A program made the translations under genes and the position numbers. Below are positions 16,619-23,937 of a stretch of 64,000 bases of DNA, one piece after another. The stretch comes from an uncultured Lachnospiraceae bacterium (lineage in GTDB: Bacteria; Bacillota; Clostridia; Lachnospirales; Lachnospiraceae): the NCBI GenBank assembly GCA_910587635.1, contig CAJUNB010000015.1, positions 1 to 64,000 of the forward strand. The letters are read 5' to 3'. The notes below the pieces were generated by a model. It saw only the letters and a list, made by a program, of their open reading frames with translations. It was not told the DNA's origin and did not search any database. Position 1 is the stretch's first letter. Each line of letters starts with the position of its first letter.

Positions 16619-16683
16619 CTGCTTCGCAGGATTCGACGCGCGCTGCGCTTTGAAGCAGCATTCCTCTTCGCTAGCTGCGCATC
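16619..16683 (-). repeat. Structured intergenic repeat, copy 4 (divergent)
   Basis: GC-rich element in an A/T-rich spacer. Read on the minus strand it shares GATGCGCAGCT(A/C)GCG with the tail of the element near 23046, and AATCCTGCGA(A/T)GC with the end of the long-type repeats at 2720 and 18104. Confidence 0.6.
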
Positions 16684-16689
16684 AAAAAT

Positions 16690-16713
16690 GAGGCCGACTA
16701 TCCTGTCGGCTTC
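16690..16713 (-). terminator. Orphan terminator-like hairpin
   Basis: GCCGAC/GTCGGC stem with a six-base loop, followed on the minus strand by CTCATTTTTG. No minus-strand gene lies upstream of it (the next gene, perR-like, is on the plus strand), so any transcript it ends is unannotated. Confidence 0.45.
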
Positions 16714-16768
16714 ATATTCTGAAATTTCTAAAACCTGAATAACAGACCTGTCTCCCTCCTATTCTCTC

Positions 16769-16796
16769 TTGACATAATATTTAGAATCTATATAAT
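16769..16796 (+). promoter_or_regulatory. Promoter of the PerR-like gene
   Basis: TTGACA (16769-16774), 16-base spacer, TATAAT (16791-16796). Confidence 0.85.
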
Positions 16797-16816
16797 AGTA
16801 TTAGAATAATTCTAAT
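16781..16816 (+). promoter_or_regulatory. Fur/PerR-type operator
   Basis: A perfect 8-1-8 palindrome ATTAGAATAATTCTAAT (16800-16816) covers the transcription start. It has the 7-1-7 layout of Fur-family boxes (PerR: TTATAAT-N-ATTATAA). A second, imperfect copy TTAGAAT-C-TATATAA (16781-16795) overlaps the -10. This suits autorepression by the downstream PerR-like protein. Confidence 0.75.
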
Positions 16817-16831
16817 TGCAGGGAAAGATTT

Positions 16832-16879
16832 ATGGAACAAAAAGTAAAAGACAATGATGGTATTAATAATTTCATTTAG
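16832..16879 (+). CDS. Possible leader peptide, 15 residues
   Basis: ATG 16832 follows GGGAAAG at about five bases and encodes MEQKVKDNDGINNFI, then stops 26 bases before the PerR-like gene. It may be a translated leader or chance. Confidence 0.3.
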   Translation: MEQKVKDNDGINNFI

Positions 16880-16905
16880 TTTTTGGAAAACAGGATAACG
16901 ACTTT

Positions 16906-17265
16906 ATGACAAAATACGAAAAGGCAATTTATCACATTATTCATACTTCGTCGATGCATCTGACTGCAGGTCATATATTTGAATTACTGAAAAAAGAGTA
17001 TCCGAAAGTGGTCCTGGCAACAGTATATAATAATCTGAATAAACTGTGGGAATCCGGTCTCATTCGTAAGATTACCTTAGAAGGTATGCCGGAATTTTAT
17101 GACAGGACAGGCAGACATGACCATTTGATTTGCAGGCAGTGCGGAGAAATAGCCGATATTTCCCTGAAGGATCTGACAGCATCCCTGCGTGACCGCCTGG
17201 GGGAAAGTTATCTGTCTTATGATCTGAAAGTATACTATCTTTGTCCAAATTGCAGGAAAATATAA
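16906..17265 (+). CDS. PerR-type Fur-family repressor
   Basis: Metal-dependent peroxide sensor and repressor. The 119 residues contain the winged helix with the recognition segment VVLATVYNNLNKLWESGLI, the metal-binding GRHDHLICRQCGEI (His residues plus first CxxC) and C-terminal CPNC (second CxxC), the four Cys of the structural zinc site. It is shorter at the N terminus than typical PerR (about 140), starting close to where the usual TPQR motif lies. A Fur-type palindrome at its promoter suggests autoregulation. It heads a plus-strand set of redox genes (SDR, flavin reductase-rubredoxin, CcdA, TlpA) that are plausible regulon members. Confidence 0.88.
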   Translation: MTKYEKAIYHIIHTSSMHLTAGHIFELLKKEYPKVVLATVYNNLNKLWESGLIRKITLEGMPEFYDRTGRHDHLICRQCGEIADISLKDLTASLRDRLGESYLSYDLKVYYLCPNCRKI

Positions 17266-17274
17266 AAAAGAATC

Positions 17275-17325
17275 GCGCATGCGGAACTACGAAGCAATTG
17301 TTCCCGCTCCGCCGCAGTGCGATCG
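17275..17325 (-). repeat. Structured intergenic repeat, copy 5 (composite)
   Basis: Combines the short-type hairpin (GCGGAAC 17281-17287 / GTTCCCGC 17300-17307, loop TACGAAGCAATT) with the CCGCCGCAGTGCGATC end of the long type. Located between the PerR-like gene and the SDR gene. Confidence 0.7.
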
Positions 17326-17346
17326 AAATTTATGGAGGAAAATAAC

Positions 17347-18084
17347 ATGTTAAAAGGAAAAACAGCTATCGTAACCGGAGGAACACGGGGCATCGGTTTC
17401 GCCATCGTAAAAAAGTATCTGGAAAACGGAGCAAATGTTGCCATCGGCGGTTCCCGGCAGGAAACCGTAGATGCAGCACTGACAAAGCTGCCGGATTATG
17501 CAGACCGTATCATGGGAATCTGTCCCGATCTGTGCAACCCGGAAGCGGTAGCCAGGGACTTCGCAGCAGTGAAAGAGCGGTTCGGCAGCATTGATATCCT
17601 GGCGAACAATGCCGGTATCTCTTCCCGGACGAGCATTTATGATTACACACTGGAAGAATTCAGCAAAATCCTGGATATCAATCTGAAGTCCGTGTTCGTC
17701 TGCTCGCAGGCCGCTGCCAGAATCATGAAAGAACAGGGGGGAGGCGTCATTATCAGTACCAGCTCCATGGTGAGTAAATACGGCCAGCCTTCCGGCTGCG
17801 GTTATCCTACTACCAAGTTTGCAGTGAATGGCCTGACGCATTCTCTGGCAAGAGAGCTTGCAAAAGATCATATTCGTGTCAATGCAGTGGCTCCAGGCGT
17901 TACGAGGACGGATATGGTAGCCGCTCTGCCCAAGGAAATGTTCGAGAGAGTTTCCGCCGGCATTCCTCTGGGCCGCGTGGGTGAGCCTTCGGATATTGCC
18001 AACGCCTATCTGTATCTGGCAAGCGATCTGGCCGATTATGTCACTGGCGTTGTATTGCACGTGGACGGCGCTGCTATGACCTGA
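17347..18084 (+). CDS. Short-chain dehydrogenase/reductase (FabG-like)
   Basis: NAD(P)-dependent oxidoreductase of 245 residues. The Rossmann motif TGGTRGIGFA starts near residue 11, NNAG near 90, catalytic Ser in ISTSSM near 142 and YPTTK near 156, and 'VDGAAMT' at the end resembles the C terminus of 3-oxoacyl-ACP reductase-like SDRs. The exact substrate cannot be read. ATG 17347 has a GGAGG site; the frame from 17317 runs into the repeat. It sits between two repeat elements, in the redox island. Confidence 0.9.
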   Translation: MLKGKTAIVTGGTRGIGFAIVKKYLENGANVAIGGSRQETVDAALTKLPDYADRIMGICPDLCNPEAVARDFAAVKERFGSIDILANNAGISSRTSIYDYTLEEFSKILDINLKSVFVCSQAAARIMKEQGGGVIISTSSMVSKYGQPSGCGYPTTKFAVNGLTHSLARELAKDHIRVNAVAPGVTRTDMVAALPKEMFERVSAGIPLGRVGEPSDIANAYLYLASDLADYVTGVVLHVDGAAMT

Positions 18085-18103
18085 CCCTAGAAAAAAGAAT
18101 CCA

Positions 18104-18173
18104 GCATCGCAGGATTTTCCGCCTGTGGCAGGTCGCTTTAGCGACATATTTCCAATCTGCCACAGTGCGATCT
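18104..18173 (-). repeat. Structured intergenic repeat, copy 6 (long type)
   Basis: 70 bp. Nested stems: outer ATCGCA/TGCGAT, middle CTGTGGCAG (18123-18131)/CTGCCACAG (18157-18165), inner GTCGC/GCGAC with a TTTA loop. Compared with the copy at 2720 the middle stem has changed on both sides, keeping pairing. Lies between SDR and flavin reductase genes. Confidence 0.85.
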
Positions 18174-18215
18174 ATACTTTTATATCACTTATATAATAAT
18201 AGATGGAGGAAAAAA

Positions 18216-18833
18216 ATGGACAACAAAACCGTTTATAAACTGACTTATGGCCTTTTCGTTCTGACTTCCCGACTTGGAGAGAAAGACAGCGGATGTATCA
18301 TCAATACCGCCGGACAGGTCACATCCGAGCCAAACCGCATCAGCATCACCGTCAATCAATCTAACTTTACCCACGATCTCATCCGGGAAAGCAAACAATT
18401 CAACATATCTATTATCAGTGAAGCTGCAAGCTTTTCGCTTTTTCAGCATTTTGGATTCCAGTCCGGGCGGACAGTAGACAAATTCGCCGACTACAGTGAC
18501 TGCAAACGCAGCGAAAATGGTCTTTACTATATCACGACCGGAACGAATGGTTATATCAGTGCCTGCGTGGAACAGGAAATTGACCTGGGAAGTCACACCA
18601 TGTTTATTGCCGCTGTAAAAGACATGGAAGTATTGTCAGACATCCCATCGGCTTCCTACGCCTATTACCAATCTCATATCAAACCCAAGCCTCAGCAGTC
18701 TGCTGCCACCGGGAAAACAGTATGGCGCTGCACTGTCTGCGGTTATACCTATGACGGGGAAGATCTGCCTGCGGACTTTATTTGCCCGCTCTGTAAACAC
18801 CCTGCTTCAGATTTTGAAAAAGTAACACTTTAA
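18216..18833 (+). CDS. Flavin reductase-rubredoxin fusion (Hrb-like)
   Basis: 205 residues: an FMN-binding flavin reductase-like domain (about 1-150; 'DSGCIINTAGQVTSEPNRIS' near the start) followed by a rubredoxin domain with two CxxC motifs, CTVCGYTYDGE and CPLC, near residues 167-197. This matches high-molecular-weight rubredoxin of anaerobes, which passes electrons from NAD(P)H to oxygen- or NO-reducing flavodiiron proteins. AGATGGAGG precedes ATG 18216. The position after a PerR-type regulator supports an oxidative-stress role. The partner flavodiiron protein is not in the window. Confidence 0.9.
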   Translation: MDNKTVYKLTYGLFVLTSRLGEKDSGCIINTAGQVTSEPNRISITVNQSNFTHDLIRESKQFNISIISEAASFSLFQHFGFQSGRTVDKFADYSDCKRSENGLYYITTGTNGYISACVEQEIDLGSHTMFIAAVKDMEVLSDIPSASYAYYQSHIKPKPQQSAATGKTVWRCTVCGYTYDGEDLPADFICPLCKHPASDFEKVTL

Positions 18834-18879
18834 TCTGCCATCACTACGGAAATCATTGTCAACGAAATCGGAGATTATC

Positions 18880-19551
18880 ATGCAATATATTTTATCTTTA
18901 CTAGAAGGAATCATAACATTTATCTCGCCCTGTCTGTTGCCGATGCTGCCTGTCTATCTCTCTTTTTTTGCCGGAGGAAGCGGCGGTGAAAAAACCAACA
19001 GTACCCTGAAAAATGCCATCGGCTTTGTGTGCGGTTTTACTGTTGTCTTTCTCATACTGGGTGCTTTTGCCGGAAGTATCGGACTGTTTCTTCGGCAATA
19101 TACCAGTGTAGTCAATATCATTACAGGTCTGATCGTTATTTTATTTGGTCTGAATTTCCTTGGCCTGATTCAAATCGATCTACTGAACAGAACTTACCGG
19201 AAAGAACTCCATATAAAAGAAATGGGCTTTTTCTCTTCTGTCTTGTTCGGTATTGTCTTTTCGATCGGATGGACTCCCTGCGTTGGCGCTTTTCTGGGCT
19301 CCGCTCTCATGCTGGCATCCCAACAGGGCTCTGCCATAGAGGGCATGCTTATGCTCCTATTTTACTCCATGGGACTTGGCATCCCTTTTATCATCAGTGC
19401 TGTCCTGATCCACAGGCTGAAAACAGCTTTCCAGTGGATAAAGGCCCACTATCGCATCATCAATCTCCTGTCAGGAGGGCTTCTCGTTATCGTTGGCATC
19501 CTGATGATGACCGGATGGATGGGATACTTTCTCACATGGCTCACATTCTGA
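18880..19551 (+). CDS. ccdA: CcdA-type thiol-disulfide transmembrane protein
   Basis: Six-helix membrane protein that carries electrons from cytoplasmic thioredoxin to thiol proteins outside the membrane. The two conserved Cys lie in ISPCLLPMLPVYLSFFAGG (TM1) and GWTPCVGAF (TM4). 223 residues, standard. ATG 18880 follows GGAGATT; the frame start at 18856 is a TTG without a better site. The next gene encodes a TlpA-like thioredoxin, its likely electron acceptor. Confidence 0.92.
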   Translation: MQYILSLLEGIITFISPCLLPMLPVYLSFFAGGSGGEKTNSTLKNAIGFVCGFTVVFLILGAFAGSIGLFLRQYTSVVNIITGLIVILFGLNFLGLIQIDLLNRTYRKELHIKEMGFFSSVLFGIVFSIGWTPCVGAFLGSALMLASQQGSAIEGMLMLLFYSMGLGIPFIISAVLIHRLKTAFQWIKAHYRIINLLSGGLLVIVGILMMTGWMGYFLTWLTF

Positions 19552-19571
19552 AAACAAAACATCCATACTAT

Positions 19572-19610
19572 TATGCCACAGATAATTTTGGAGCAATTTA
19601 CTATGGCACA
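19572..19610 (-). repeat. Structured intergenic repeat, copy 7 (short type)
   Basis: Arms TGCCACAG (19574-19581) and CTATGGCA (19601-19608), loop ATAATTTTGGAGCAATTTA. Stem bases differ from the copy at 6872 in a pairing-preserving way. Lies between ccdA and the TlpA gene. Confidence 0.75.
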
Positions 19611-19627
19611 AAGAAAGGGGTTTCTAT

Positions 19628-20269
19628 ATGAATTCAAAATTAAAACTTACTCTTGGCATCCTTGGATTTGTCATCCTCCTGGGAGGCAGTGCATGGCTCT
19701 ACCACTCACTGTCCGGCAGCTTTACCCCGGACAATGAGCTGTCTGCCGATAAAACCAGTCAGACTCAGACAGTCAATACAGAGAATACCGCTACTGAACA
19801 GGAAACAGACAGTGCTCCCTCCCAGACGACAGAAGTATTACCTGCCCCTGATTTTTCTGTCACAGATTATGACGGAAATGTCATAAAGTTTTCAGATTTC
19901 CAGGGCAAGCCCGTCGTTATCAATTTCTGGGCAAGCTGGTGTCCTCCCTGCAAAGCGGAACTGCCTGCTTTCCATACCGTTCATGAACAGCTGGGCGACG
20001 ACGTAGTCTTTCTGATGATCAATGCTACTGACGGGATGCGGGAAACAAAAGAAAAGGCAAAAGAACTGATCGACGAAGAAGGCTATACCTTTCCTGTCTA
20101 TTATGATACAGAGCTGGAGGCATCCTATGTCTATGGTGTCAGCTCCCTGCCTGCCACTGTCTTCATAGATAAAGACGGTAATATCGTCACTGCAGCGGTA
20201 GGTCAGATCGATGAGTCCGCTCTGCTCCAGGGCATCAGTATGATCTACACGCCCGAACAGGAGCCGTAA
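19628..20269 (+). CDS. TlpA-like extracytoplasmic thioredoxin
   Basis: 213 residues: an N-terminal membrane anchor (about residues 7-26), a Thr/Gln/Glu-rich linker to about residue 70, then a thioredoxin/AhpC-TSA fold with the active site WASWCPPCKAE near residue 103 and the cis-Pro region SSLPATVFID. It would reduce disulfides outside the membrane, with electrons from the CcdA protein encoded just upstream. AAAGGGG precedes ATG 19628. End of the plus-strand redox island. Confidence 0.9.
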   Translation: MNSKLKLTLGILGFVILLGGSAWLYHSLSGSFTPDNELSADKTSQTQTVNTENTATEQETDSAPSQTTEVLPAPDFSVTDYDGNVIKFSDFQGKPVVINFWASWCPPCKAELPAFHTVHEQLGDDVVFLMINATDGMRETKEKAKELIDEEGYTFPVYYDTELEASYVYGVSSLPATVFIDKDGNIVTAAVGQIDESALLQGISMIYTPEQEP

Positions 20270-20335
20270 CTCCCCATACGATTCACGCTGCTGTTTTTTA
20301 TCAAAAATTATGTTCAGCCCGCGCCCATTCGAATA

Positions 20336-21697
20336 TTATTTCTGCTTCTGCAGCTGTGTAAACATTCTGAGCAGCACTATGACCGCCGCTATGGCAAGGA
20401 CAAATTCGGCCGTAAACTGGGCATAAGCAAGTCCATAGAGAGGGAATATATAGTTCAGCACATAGAGCGCGGGAATTTCCAGTATGATTTTCCGCATCAC
20501 GGCAAATATAAGGGCCTCTTTTCCCTTTCCTACCGCCTGAAATACGCCCACTGCAATAAAGTCCACGCACAGAAAAGGCAGACCCAGGCAGAAACCGCGC
20601 AGAAATCTCGTCCCGTATGACACCACCTCTTCGTTTTTCATAAACAACTGTATCAACTGCCCGGCTCCGAAGTAAAATACGGCCGCCATAACGAAGATAA
20701 AAGCAAGTGTCACTTTCATGGAAAATAAAAGGGTATCTTTCATCCGTTTATGATTGCCGCTGGCATAGGTATAGCTGATCAGCGGCATAATACCCTGAGA
20801 AAGTCCCATGGCGATATACATGGGAACCATATTGACCTTCTGGGTTATTCCCATTGCCGCCACTGCTCCCGCACCAAACACTGAAGTAAAATTGTTCAGA
20901 ATCGTCATCCCCGTCACATTCAGGAGATTCTGAATCGAAGCGGGTATTCCCACGCCGCATACGCCCAATACCACTGACCGCTCCGGTCGAAACATCTTTG
21001 GATGGATGCACACATAGGTATTCCCCCTCTTGAGAAACAGAAATACAAAAAAATAGAGACAAGCCACACAATTTGAAAGAAACGTGGCGAGAGCTGCTCC
21101 GGCTGCTCCCATATTCAGACCCTGGGGGAGGATAAACAACGGATCCAGCACGATATTCAGCAGACAGCCGCTCATAGTACCCACACTGGCGTGGAGCGTG
21201 CTTCCCTCCGAGCGGACGAGATATGCCATTACCACATTTAAAATAGCAGGAGTAGCGCCCAGATTTACCGTCCATTTCAGGTAAGCTCCGGTAGCTGTCG
21301 CTGTCTCGGCATCTGCTCCCAGCAGAACCAGTAAGGGATTTTGGAATACACTGCAGAGTATGGAAAATAGAATGCCGCACAACAGAGCCGAATAAAACCC
21401 AAAGGCACTGCTTCTGTAGACCGTCTCATAGTCCTTTCGTCCCAGCGCCCGACTCATCATGCTGGAACTTCCCACACCAAACAGGTTATTGACTGCATTA
21501 AATGCGAGAAGCACCGTCCCCGCCAGGGCAACGGCCGCATTCTGTATCGGATCATTTACCATTCCCACGAAATACGTGTCGGCCATATTATAAATGACCA
21601 TAACGAGAGAACTGATGATCGTGGGTATTGCCAGTTTGGCAACGGCCCGGGGAATTGGCATATTCTCAAAAAGCCCTGTCTTCGGCATATTTTCCAT
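20336..21697 (-). CDS. MATE-family efflux transporter
   Basis: Multidrug and toxin extrusion type antiporter of 453 residues with about 12 hydrophobic segments in two halves. 'PTIISSLVMVIYNMADTYFVG' at the start and 'GVGIPASIQNLLNVTGM' mid-protein are characteristic of the DinF/NorM-like MATE group. ATG 21697 has AGGAG at 8 bases and lies inside the end of lysA region, whose stop is 12 bases upstream. It is thus cotranscribed with lysA. Substrate unknown; the pairing with an amino acid decarboxylase may be chance. Confidence 0.9.
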   Translation of the reverse strand: MENMPKTGLFENMPIPRAVAKLAIPTIISSLVMVIYNMADTYFVGMVNDPIQNAAVALAGTVLLAFNAVNNLFGVGSSSMMSRALGRKDYETVYRSSAFGFYSALLCGILFSILCSVFQNPLLVLLGADAETATATGAYLKWTVNLGATPAILNVVMAYLVRSEGSTLHASVGTMSGCLLNIVLDPLFILPQGLNMGAAGAALATFLSNCVACLYFFVFLFLKRGNTYVCIHPKMFRPERSVVLGVCGVGIPASIQNLLNVTGMTILNNFTSVFGAGAVAAMGITQKVNMVPMYIAMGLSQGIMPLISYTYASGNHKRMKDTLLFSMKVTLAFIFVMAAVFYFGAGQLIQLFMKNEEVVSYGTRFLRGFCLGLPFLCVDFIAVGVFQAVGKGKEALIFAVMRKIILEIPALYVLNYIFPLYGLAYAQFTAEFVLAIAAVIVLLRMFTQLQKQK

Positions 21698-21708
21698 AGA
21701 TTCCACTC

Positions 21709-22968
21709 CTATCTTGTAAACCCATGCTCCAGGTCCAGCGTAGCAAAGTAGTCTTCCTTTGTTTCCGCCCTGCGGATGAGCCGGGTACTACTGTCTTCTT
21801 TCAGCAGGATTTCCGCACTCCGCAATTTTCCATTATAGTTATATCCCATAGAAAATCCATGGGCACCCGTATCGTGTATGATGAGATAGTCGCCAATGGC
21901 AATTTCCGGAAGCGGACGGTCGATGGCAAACTTGTCACAGTTCTCACACAATCCTCCTGTAATGTCATACACATGATCTGCAGCCGCATCCTCTTTTCCA
22001 AGCACCGTAATATGGTGGTATGCCCCATACACCGCCGGACGCATCAGGTTGGCGGCGCAGGCATCCACACCGATATATTCTTTATAAATATGTTTCTCGT
22101 GAATGGCTTTCGTCACGAGGCAGCCATAGGGAGCCAGCATGAAACGGCCAAGCTCTGTATAGATTGCAAGATCTCCCATTCCTTCCGGTATGAGAATTTC
22201 TTCATAGGCTTTCCGCACCCCTTCACCGATGGCCATAATATCACAGGGTTCTTCCTCCGGTCTGTAAGGTACCCCCACGCCACCGGACAGATTGACAAAA
22301 GCCATATGGATACCAAGTTCCTGTTTCAGCTCCACCGCAAGCTGAAACAGAATTCCGGCCAATTTGGGATAATACGCTTCCGTTGTCGTATTACTTGCCA
22401 GAAAAGCATGGAGCCCGAAATGCTTTACACCCTTTTCCTTCATATAGGAAAAAGCCTCTATGATCTGCGCTTTTGTCATGCCATATTTGGCATCCTGGGG
22501 CGTGTCCATGATCTGATTGTGAATGGAAAAGTCTCCTCCCGGATTGTAACGGCAGCACATCGTCTCCCGGAAGGGAGCCAGCTTCTCATAAAATTTCAGA
22601 TGGGTAATATCGTCAAAATTAATGATTGCGTCCAGATCGGCTGCCAGCCTGAAATCTTCCTCCGGTGTCACATTGGAAGAAAACATGATTTCATCTCCAT
22701 GAAATCCCACTTTATCCGACAGATAGAGCTCTGTATAGGAAGAACAGTCCACGCCGATCCCCTCTTCCTTCAGAATCTGCATCAAAAAGGGATTAGGCGT
22801 CGCCTTCACTGCAAAATATTCCCGAAATCCTTTATTCCATGCAAAAGCTTCCTGCAGGCGCCTTGCATTTTCCCGGATTCCCTTTTCGTCATATAAATGA
22901 AAGGGAGTGGGGTATTCCTTTACCATCTCCTCTACCTGGGCAAGTGTCACAAAGGGCTTCTTTTCCAT
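21709..22968 (-). CDS. lysA: Diaminopimelate decarboxylase
   Basis: PLP enzyme of alanine racemase fold III that turns meso-diaminopimelate into lysine. 'YFAVKATPNPF' holds the PLP lysine near residue 50; 'ITGGLCENCDKFA' with its catalytic-type Cys, 'DTGAHGFSMGYNYNG' and 'LGRFMLAPYG' match LysA. 419 residues, typical. It is transcribed away from the TrmB-like gene from a promoter at 23104-23132, with MATE following. Other substrate decarboxylases of this fold (e.g. carboxynorspermidine) are less likely. Confidence 0.88.
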   Translation of the reverse strand: MEKKPFVTLAQVEEMVKEYPTPFHLYDEKGIRENARRLQEAFAWNKGFREYFAVKATPNPFLMQILKEEGIGVDCSSYTELYLSDKVGFHGDEIMFSSNVTPEEDFRLAADLDAIINFDDITHLKFYEKLAPFRETMCCRYNPGGDFSIHNQIMDTPQDAKYGMTKAQIIEAFSYMKEKGVKHFGLHAFLASNTTTEAYYPKLAGILFQLAVELKQELGIHMAFVNLSGGVGVPYRPEEEPCDIMAIGEGVRKAYEEILIPEGMGDLAIYTELGRFMLAPYGCLVTKAIHEKHIYKEYIGVDACAANLMRPAVYGAYHHITVLGKEDAAADHVYDITGGLCENCDKFAIDRPLPEIAIGDYLIIHDTGAHGFSMGYNYNGKLRSAEILLKEDSSTRLIRRAETKEDYFATLDLEHGFTR

Positions 22969-23000
22969 CTTTATTATACATCCTTTCTTCTGTAATCTTT

Positions 23001-23037
23001 GTTCTACAGGAGATTTCTCCGCAATTTCCTATAGAAC
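23001..23037 (-). repeat. Structured intergenic repeat, copy 8 (short type)
   Basis: Ten-pair stem GTTCTACAGG (23001-23010)/CCTATAGAAC (23028-23037) with loop containing GCAATTT. It lies in the lysA 5' leader. A GC-rich arm (GATGCGCAGCTCGCG and following, 23046-23096) next to it resembles copy 4. Confidence 0.8.
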
Positions 23038-23103
23038 CAAATATAGATGCGCAGCTCGCGCGCGGCGAATCGTGCCAAGCGCGATTCTTTCTCGCTACCA
23101 TAC

Positions 23104-23132
23104 ATCATGCCATACCCACTCCTATCTGTCAA
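23104..23132 (-). promoter_or_regulatory. lysA promoter
   Basis: TTGACA (23132-23127), 17-base spacer, CATGAT (23109-23104) on the minus strand. Confidence 0.75.
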
Positions 23133-23162
23133 TCCTGTTTTCCACAATATTAGTATCTTTTA

Positions 23163-23180
23163 GGAATACTATAGTATTCC
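23163..23180. promoter_or_regulatory. 18-bp palindrome, probable TrmB-type operator
   Basis: Perfect palindrome GGAATACTATAGTATTCC in the divergent region between lysA and the TrmB-like gene, 9 bases upstream of the latter's -35. Its centre TACT-AT-AGTA resembles the TACT-N3-AGTA core reported for TrmB regulators. It is well placed to control one or both directions. Confidence 0.6.
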
Positions 23181-23189
23181 CTGTTTTAC

Positions 23190-23218
23190 TTGACAAAACC
23201 GGTTTTTTCATTCATAGT
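23190..23218 (+). promoter_or_regulatory. Promoter of TrmB-like gene
   Basis: TTGACA (23190-23195), 17-base spacer, CATAGT (23213-23218). Confidence 0.75.
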
Positions 23219-23238
23219 GTTCCTGAAAGGAGTTGCCT

Positions 23239-23937
23239 ATGTATCCCATTACGGAAGAGCTTTTGCATTTCGGACTGACGAGGCAGGAAGCCAATCTGTA
23301 CCTGACCCTCCTCACCCACGGAGAAAGTACCGGCTATGAAGCCGCCAAACTGACCGGCATTTCCCGTTCCAATACGTATACCGCCCTGGCAGGGCTTGTG
23401 GAAAAGGGAGCCGCCTATATCATGGAAGAAAATGTAGTACGCTATATCGCTGTCCCCTTCGAAGAGTTCAGCGGCAATATGATCCGCCGCCTCCAGTCCA
23501 GGCAGCAAAGCCTGCTTTCCCGGCTGCCCCGGCGGAAAACAGAAATGCAGGGCTATATTACCATACGGGGCACCCGGCAGATCATGGATAAACTCATCCA
23601 TATGATACAGGAGACAAAACAGCGACTCTATATTTCCGTACCGGGTACGATACTATCTCAGATACAGCCTTATCTCCTGCAGCAGCTGGAAGAGGAAAAG
23701 AGAGTCGTCATTCTCTCCGATGCTCCCTGTACGCTTACCGGCGCCACTTCCTATGTCATTCACAAGGGGGACGACCAGATACGGCTGATCGTAGATTCCG
23801 TCAAAGTGCTCACAGGCAGAATCTCTGATGGTGAAGATTCTACCTGCCTGTTTTCCCTCAATCGGAATTTGGTGGACGTGTTCAAAGAAATGTTAAAGAA
23901 CGAAATCACTTTAATCCAACTCGGGAAAGACGTCTGA
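23239..23937 (+). CDS. TrmB-family transcriptional regulator
   Basis: 232-residue regulator. The N-terminal winged helix (about 1-75) shows 'FGLTRQEANLYLTLLTHGE' and 'YEAAKLTGISRSNTYTALAGL', the TrmB signature, followed by a coiled linker and a PLD-like effector domain from 'QIMDKLIHMIQETKQRLYISV'. TrmB proteins often sense sugars; here the divergent neighbours are lysA and a MATE gene. ATG 23239 has GAAAGGAG; the TTG six bases earlier is in that site. The 3' end overlaps the convergent GTPase-NYN gene by 27 bp. Confidence 0.85.
   Translation: MYPITEELLHFGLTRQEANLYLTLLTHGESTGYEAAKLTGISRSNTYTALAGLVEKGAAYIMEENVVRYIAVPFEEFSGNMIRRLQSRQQSLLSRLPRRKTEMQGYITIRGTRQIMDKLIHMIQETKQRLYISVPGTILSQIQPYLLQQLEEEKRVVILSDAPCTLTGATSYVIHKGDDQIRLIVDSVKVLTGRISDGEDSTCLFSLNRNLVDVFKEMLKNEITLIQLGKDV

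Noticed and set aside
20301..20570. Minus-strand frame of 89 codons
   Set aside because: It is an out-of-frame shadow over the end of the MATE gene.
22969..23100. Lysine riboswitch upstream of lysA
   Set aside because: The leader is too short and contains only the short-type repeat and a GC-rich arm.
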